Source: Salticus scenicus
Taxonomy: Eukaryota; Arthropoda; Arachnida; Araneae; Salticidae
Assembly (NCBI GenBank): GCA_963930645.1
Contig: OZ005660.1
Span: 246,353,082 to 246,417,081 of the forward strand
Length of the DNA stretch: 64,000 nt
Direction of reading: 5' to 3'
In this document: positions 58,297 through 64,000 of the stretch, one piece after another
Position numbering within the stretch: position 1 is the stretch's first letter
Layout of the letters: each line of letters begins with the position of its first letter
The notes under the pieces: model-generated
Seen by the model: only the letters and a program-made list of their open reading frames with translations
Told to the model about the DNA's origin: nothing
Databases searched by the model: none
Made by a program: the position numbers and the translations under genes

Positions 58297-60600
58297 GATA
58301 AAACTTGAATATCCCCATTCGACTTGCAGGCCTTTAAAACCTATTAAATCCCTTTTCTCTATTAAAATTTGTTTTCTTATCGGTCACCACGCTCAAAAAG
58401 TGTAACTTGAATTAATATCAAAGAAAAAACTTGAATATCCCCATTCGACTTGCAGGCCTTTAAAACCTATTAAAATACCTTTTCTCTATTAAAATTTGTT
58501 TTCTTATATGTCACCACGCTCAAAAAAGGTAACTTGAATTAATATCAAAGAAAAAACTTGAATATCTCCATTCGACGTGCAGGCCTTTAAAACCTATTAA
58601 ATACATTTTCTCTATTAAAATTTGTTTTCTTATCGGTCACCACGCTCAAAAAGTGTAACTTGAATTAATATCAAAGAAAAAACTTGAATATCCCCATTCG
58701 ACTTGCAGGCCTTTAAAACCTATTAAAATACCTTTTCTCTATTAAAATTTGTTTTCTTATCATTATTGTTATCTTATTCATTAATATCAAAGAAAAACCT
58801 TGAATATCCCCATTCAACTTGCAGGCCTTTAAAACCTATTAAATACCTTTTCTCTATTAAAATTTGTTTTATATCGGTCACCACGCTCAAAAAGTGTAAC
58901 TTGAATTAATATCAAAGAAAAAACTTGAATATCCCCATTCGACTTGCAGGCCTTTAAAACCTATTAAATACCTTTTCTCTATTAAAATTTGTTTTCTTAT
59001 CGGTCACCACGCTCAAAAAGTGTAACTTGAATTAATATCAAAGAAAAAACTTGAATATCCCCATTCGACTTGCAGGCCTTTAAAACCTATTAAAATACCT
59101 TTTCTCTATTAAAACTTGTTTTCTTATCATTATTGTTATCTTATCATTATTGTTATCTTATTCATTAATATCAAAGAAAAACCTTGAATATCCCCATTCG
59201 ACTTGTAGGCCTTTAAAACCTATTAAATACCTTTTCTCTATTAAAATTTGTTTTATATCGGTCACCACTCTCAAAAAGTGTAACTTGAATTAATATCAAA
59301 GAAAAAACTTGAATATCCCCATTCGACTTGCAGGCCTTTAAAACCTATTAAATACCTTTTCTCTATTAAAATTTGTTTTCTTATCGGTCACCACGCTCAA
59401 AAAGTGTAACTTGAATTAATATCAAAGAAAAAACTTGAATATCCCCATTCGACTTGCAGGCCTTTAAAACCTATTAAAATACCTTTTCACTATTAAAATT
59501 TGTTTTCTTATCATTATTGTTATCTTATTCATTAATATCAAAGAAAAAACTTGAATATCCCCATTCGACTTGCAGGCCTTTAAAACCTATTAAATACCTT
59601 TTCTCTATTAAAATTTGTTTTCTTATCGGTCACCACGCTCAAAAAGTGTAACTTGAATTAATATCAAAGAAAAAACTTGAATAACCCCTTTCGACTTGCA
59701 GGCCTTTAAAACCTATTACATACCTTTTCTCTATTAAATTTCGTTTTCTTATCGGTCACCACGCTCAAAAAGTGTAACTTGAATTAATATTAAAAAAAAA
59801 AAAAAACTTGAATATCCCCATTCGACTTGCTGGCCTTTAAAACCTATTAAAATACCTTTTCTCTATTAAAATTGGTTTTCTTATCATTATTGTTATCTTA
59901 TCATTATTGTTATCTTATTCAATAATATCAAAGAAAATACATGAATATCCCCATTCGACTTGCAGGCCTTCAAAACCTATTAAATACCCTTTCTCTATAT
60001 AAATTTGTTTTCTTATCGGTCACCCCGCTCAAAAAGTGTAACTTGAATTAATTTCAAATAAACAACTTGAATATCCCCATTCGACTTGCAGGCCTTTAAA
60101 ACCTATTAAATACCTTTTCTCTATTAAAATTTGTTTTCTTATCGGTCACCACGCTCAAAAAGTGTAACTTGAATTAATATCAAAGAAAAAACTTACATAT
60201 CCCCATTCGACTTGCAGGCCTTTAAAACTTATTAAAATATCTTTTCTCTATTAAAATTTGTTTTCTTATCATTATTGTTATCTTATTCATTAATATCAAA
60301 GAAAAACCTTGAATATCCCCATTCGACTTGCAGGCCTTTAAAACCTATTAAGTATCTTTTCTCTATTAAAATTTGTTTTCTTATCGGTCACCACGCTCAA
60401 AAAGCGTAACTTGAATTAATATCAAAGAAAAAACTTGAATATCCCCATTCGACTTGCAGGCCTTTAAAACCTATTAAATACCTTTTCTCTATTAAAATTT
60501 GTTTTCTTATCGGTCACCACGCTCAAAAAGTGTAACTTGAAATTATATCAAAGAAAAAACTTGAATATCCCCATTCGACTTGCAGGCCTTTAAAAACCTA
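58297..60600 (+). repeat. Satellite of nineteen ~123-bp monomers with three-monomer higher order
   Basis: Each monomer has 'cttgaatatccccattcgac', 'ttgcaggcctttaaaacc' and 'cttttctctattaaaatttg'. Starts lie near 58309, 58433, 58560, 58686, 58806, 58927, 59055, 59187, 59312, 59442, 59552, 59680, 59810, 59944, 60070, 60198, 60312, 60438 and 60562. Monomers 4, 7, 10, 13 and 16 carry a 'cattattgttatctta' variant in place of the 'cggtcaccacgctcaaaaag' segment, that is every third one. There is no coding content. Confidence 0.95.
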
Positions 60601-60840
60601 TTAAAATACCTTTTCTCAAAAAATAGAGTTAGATCATTCAAATTTGGTACATCGAGGTTTTCGATACCTACAAATCGATTGCGGATATTTTTGATATATT
60701 CTCATTGCGGATATATTCTCATTTATTCAATAAAAGAAAAAATTTGTTTTCTTATCTGTCACTACGCTCAAAAAGTGTAACTTGAATTAATATCAAAGAA
60801 AAATTTTGAATTAATATAAAAAAAAAAATACTGCATATAT
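60601..60840 (+). repeat. Degenerate satellite edge with a ~95-bp insert
   Basis: The last monomer breaks after 'taccttttctc', is followed by unrelated sequence ('ttgcggatat' repeated at about 60679 and 60706), then resumes with 'aatttgttttcttatctg' and 'aaaaagtgtaacttgaatt'. No duplication flanks the insert. Confidence 0.6.
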
Positions 60841-61070
60841 AAAATAAATAAATAATTATAATTGCATAAGTTGATAAAAAATGCTATGCAATAGCTTTAC
60901 CGTGGCAGTCCTCGAGTGCCACACGTATTTTTGTTTATGATTTTACTGACATTTGTAATAGTAAAATAATTATATTTAAACATTTTCCAATACAATTAAT
61001 AAATGCATGTAACTTGTATTTATTTATCTGTTATGCTCTTTAAATTCTTTTCCAAATATAAATTCTTGAT

Positions 61071-61175
61071 CGCGATAGCCCGGTCAGTACAGTGCCGATC
61101 TCGTAATTGAAAGAGTGCAGGTTTGATACTCGAGCCAGCCAAAGAGCACTAACACTGGCTGGTTCGCAAAAAAAA
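61071..61175 (+). mobile_element. SINE family A head, 3'-truncated
   Basis: The tRNA-like head is well kept: box A region 'tagcccggtcagtacagtg', box B GGTTTGATACTC at about 61119, then 'gagccagccaaagagcac' and 'ggctggttcgc'. The body beyond is lost. Confidence 0.7.
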
Positions 61176-61306
61176 ACCGTTGTGGTTGTAATGTCCCCAG
61201 TGAGAGTGACAGAAAATTTTGTAGCTGTCTGCGACAGGTTTTTCAAATTTCATAATCTGCCTGCAAAATTTGCATGTAGTCAGGGGAGAAAATAGCTTAC
61301 ACTCAA

Positions 61307-61670
61307 AAATACAATTTTTAATAAAATCACACAATCAACTGTGGAAGAAAATCATGTTTATTGAAATTTTATTTTTCCGACTGAGTGAAAATAATGCCTG
61401 GACCAGGACTCGAACCCCGGATCTTTGACTTACAAGGTCAAAGCTCTACCAATTGAGCTATCCAGGCCGACATCCCGGTCAGCATTACTCACTCAGACAA
61501 CCTTTTAGGCAGAAACAATCTGGTCTATCATTTAGATAGCTCAACAGAAATAAGCAGCAGAAAATGGAAAACACCATTAAACAATGGGAGAAACAGTCGG
61601 AAAAATAAAATTTCAATAAATATGATTTTCTTCCACAGTTGATTGTGTGATTTTATTAAAAATTGTATTT
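61307..61670. mobile_element. Foldback element with ~75-bp inverted ends around a tRNA-like core
   Basis: 61307-61383 and 61596-61670 are reverse complements with one or two differences ('atcaactgtggaagaaaatc' at the left and its inverse at the right). Further out, 'gggagaaa' and its inverse flank both sides. The interior holds the tRNA-Thr-like sequence and, at 61537-61549, a short inverse echo of its 5' end ('agatagctcaac'). No transposase is present. Confidence 0.85.
61396..61467 (-). tRNA. tRNA-Thr(UGU)-like sequence
   Basis: The minus strand folds as a 72-base cloverleaf. Acceptor GCCTGGA pairs perfectly with TCCAGGC. D-stem GCTC/GAGC is perfect. Anticodon stem TTGAC/GTCAA is perfect, with loop CTTGTAA and anticodon TGT. 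T-stem CGGGG/CCTGG has one G-G mismatch and one wobble, with loop TTCGAGT. Box A and box B sequences are good. There is no intron. It lies inside a foldback element, so it may be a mobile tRNA-derived core, or a tRNA gene captured by the element. No T-run terminator directly follows the 3' end. Confidence 0.6.
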
Positions 61671-62164
61671 CTTTCTCCCATTGATAGAGACAATCTTAAG
61701 GGGGGGGGGGGGAGCTTAACAACAGTGATGATCTCGTGCAACAATGCACAATACAATTTTACTACAGAACAATATAGTATAAACAATTATAAAATAATAA
61801 GTTTAACTCATTCAATTAAATATTTCATAGCAATGTTTGGCACAACACAATAAAAATAATTATAAATAATAAAAGTATTAGTTTCAGTTTTGATACAGAA
61901 ATTTTTATAAGTGAATTTTGAAGTGGAGGAGAAGTTTTAAATGAAATTAGCACTTTTCTACATTCCCGTAGAATCTCAGTAACAGGTAACAGGAGAAAAG
62001 AATACACGCATAATGCAGCCTATCAAGGGAGATATAGGCTCCTAGGTCGCCCTTGTTAAGCACTGTTTGTATGTTCCTACCAAGGCACTTATGGGGGCGG
62101 GGGAGCTCTAGAGTTCCTACCAGTGAGCGTGTAAGACGTCATACATTGGTAGCGCATTGTTGTG
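61671..62164. other. No gene seen
   Basis: A G-run lies at 61700-61712. 'ggctcctaggtcgcccttg' at 62037-62055 is weakly like a hAT-type right end but matches none of the left ends here. Confidence 0.4.
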
Positions 62165-62330
62165 GGCGAAAAATGCCTGTAAATTGCAGACATTTCTTTA
62201 TGACTGCAGACAAAAACTCTCTGAAAGTTGCGAGCAATTGTTTTTTATTAGTACAGACAAATAGTGTCCGAAAGTTGTGGACTAATTTTTTTATTAGTGC
62301 AGACAAAAACTGTCTGCAAGCCGTTTTCCC
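62165..62330 (+). repeat. Three tandem ~55-bp units
   Basis: Each has '(t)gcagacaaa', a 'ctgaaagttg' variant and 'ttttttattag', near 62170-62205, 62205-62260 and 62260-62315. The frames at 62053-62369 on both strands run through it and look like repeat artefacts. Confidence 0.6.
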
Positions 62331-62334
62331 CCTC

Positions 62335-62640
62335 GAGGGGAGTAAATTTTTATGATGGGTATCTTTCAAAAGAGCTCGCCAATACCTTTAAAACGAATGG
62401 TTGAACCATCGATCTGCGATACTTTAAAATAAAGTTATCAACTTTTTTCCTTTTTAACCAAATTTTTTTTTTTTTTTTTTTTAATGTAATATTGAGAATA
62501 AATTCAACTTTTTTTGAATATTTAGTGTTATACTACTTCTCTAATATAGAAATCGTCTGCATTATCATAAAAGATAATTTGTTTAAATGATAATTTTAAT
62601 AAATTATTTTTTTAAAAACAGAATTTTTTTTTTTTTGACC
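62335..62640 (-). mobile_element. Repeat C arm, minus strand
   Basis: It matches the arms of the element at 24910-26129, with 'gatgggtatctttc', 'acgaatggttgaacc', 'aagttatcaactt' and 'cgtctgcattatca'. The terminal AACTAGTATG end is missing, so the copy is truncated. Confidence 0.75.
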
Positions 62641-64000
62641 GAATTACCTATAATATGTATATAAATTGTTTGCTCAGTTTAATAAGGCGTTTAGACTCTA
62701 TCGGATTTTTTAAAATTTGGTCCCATAGGCCATAATAATAAAAAAAATTTCTTTGTGTCCCTGTAAAAAAAACTGCAAGTGCCAAATTCACCAAAATCAA
62801 TAGGGTTCGTGCTACGGTGACGTACAGCATACGTACCAACTTTCAGCTCATTCGAGCAAAGCGTTTAAACGCTAGCATGTTCACTCACACACATACATGA
62901 TCATGGTAACTGAATTTATTTCAATTCTATGATCATACTTGCTAGATAGATTATTTTCATGATCATAAAAAAGAAAAGAATTCTCAGAGGTAGTAACAGA
63001 AGCATACCAGTTGTAAGTATGATATATTAATTATTTTACTTATTGAAGTAAGTTTATATTTTCTTCTTCATTGATTTCATTAAATTGTTGCTTTAATTTT
63101 AAATTAATTTGTAATGTTATAATATCCATCTCAAAATTTTACTGAAACAACAAATCTTAAATCTGCAATTTGCTAATTATTATAATGATTTTATAATACC
63201 ATTTTGCACTTTTCCTTTTAATGTAAGCTTAGTTATAACTTTATGTATATGTTTATTAAAAATTGGTAATTTCTTTGGATTGCCTAGTTTTTCTGGCAAC
63301 CCACCATTGCAGTTTACTAGCAACCCTTGTTTGTTTATAAACAAATGAAACACATGTTTGCTTGTATTATTTTTGATTAAACATTACATTTAATTTTGAT
63401 TTGTCTTTTCAAAATTAAACATGGTAAGAGTGTTAATAATTTAATATGATAGATATTACTTTTTCAAAGATCCTAAACAAAGGTTAACTGTAGCATTTGT
63501 GATAAATTCATATTATTCTCTTGAATTTTTGTTAGACCATTTTGCAATTTTTATTACTTTATTTTATGGAAATTTTTAACTTAATGAAAACCCAGTTACT
63601 GTTTAATTGCATATTTGTTATTATTATAACAATTAATAAATTATTGATAAACTAATCTAAACATAAACAGAAGAAATATATCAAATAAAGCATTACACAT
63701 TTTAATATTTTGTAGTTTTCATAACATTTTCTCCAAAAATATTTATGTATTGTACTAAATGCATTTAAATTGCGCAGAAAACGATACAAATTATGTTTAC
63801 TTTATAATAAATTTCATTGTAAAACTATATTTAAAATTACTCCTTTTATACAGAGAGATTTTATTGATATTTTTTCTATTATGAATGACAAAAGGTACTT
63901 TAGATTATAATTTTAAAACTTTAGAAAAAACACTGTAATGTTTTTAAAATTTATTTAAGAGGATTAAATTGTCATTGTATGGACACAACAATCCATGTTT
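62641..64000. other. No gene seen; AT-rich, one possible first exon
   Basis: 62720-62765 repeats the phrase found at 10080 and 10262. The rest is plain AT-rich sequence. The ATG|GTAAG at 63421 is described separately. Confidence 0.5.
63405..63423 (+). CDS. Possible first exon ending right after the start codon
   Basis: A short pyrimidine tract CTTTTC is followed 10 bases later by ATG and immediately by GTAAGAG, a good splice donor. Ribosomal protein genes often have a 5' terminal pyrimidine tract and a first exon that holds little more than the ATG. The upstream 100 bases are less AT-biased than their surroundings and contain 'ttataaacaaatg'. No second exon lies within the remaining 577 bases. 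This could easily be chance. Confidence 0.15.

Noticed and set aside
61537..61549. Second tRNA in the foldback element
   Set aside because: Only the first dozen bases resemble a tRNA 5' end; no D-, anticodon- or T-arm follows.
62037..62055. Right end of the hAT-type sequence that starts at 57528
   Set aside because: The inverse of 'ggtcgcccttg' does not match CAGGGCTAG, and no octamer duplication is found.

Overview
The window reads as a gene-poor, AT-rich stretch of arthropod nuclear DNA. A chelicerate, probably a spider, is my best guess from the style of its repeats and transposable elements; no sequence here proves the taxon. There are long homopolymer runs, (TA)n and (CA)n tracts, tRNA-derived SINEs, Tc1 and hAT elements, a LINE relic and several satellites. 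I found no intact conserved host gene. Nearly all open frames are short chance frames or lie inside repeats. The exceptions are a decayed Tc1 transposase (36108-37941, minus), the C-terminal end of a LINE reverse transcriptase (52856-53265, plus) and one short zinc-finger-like exon (14942-15202, plus). A start codon fused to a splice donor at 63421 could be a gene's first exon, but this is speculative.

Layout. 1-1600: a ~240-bp tandem repeat carrying a foldback MITE, then a ~49-bp minisatellite that recurs inverted at 53690-54075. 3723-3911: a near-perfect hairpin made from a tRNA half. 4900-7905: two adjoining tandem arrays, the second rich in G-runs. 8140-8400: a copy of a dispersed repeat whose other copy (26575-27640) carries a 781-bp inverted-repeat insertion. 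9236-11345: dispersed duplicated repeats. 11480-13525: a ~320-bp array dense in TCAAGTGG. 11300-16970: inverted arms of ~500-bp subrepeats around a unique core with the zinc-finger-like exon. 16971-17943: an element with terminal inverted repeats. 18014-26129: a cluster of one non-autonomous family with palindromic ends, including a 1.2-kb element with ~380-bp inverted arms, plus two SINEs.

32661-39465 and 44925-49562 are two large, decayed hAT-type elements, each with terminal inverted repeats and a matching 8-bp target-site duplication. They share interior homology. The first holds a complete 2.4-kb Tc1-like element, which itself holds a SINE, plus further SINEs. The second holds an array of eight ~222-bp SINE-like units, one interrupted by a younger SINE with a perfect 13-bp duplication. 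These nestings give a relative insertion order.

52856-53265 is the LINE relic. 58297-60600 is a satellite of nineteen ~123-bp monomers arranged as a three-monomer higher-order repeat. 61307-61670 is a foldback element carrying a well-formed tRNA-Thr(UGU)-like sequence. The last 1.3 kb is plain AT-rich sequence apart from the speculative first exon.

All calls come from reading the sequence by eye. Repeat boundaries are approximate unless a target-site duplication or an inverted-repeat end fixes them.
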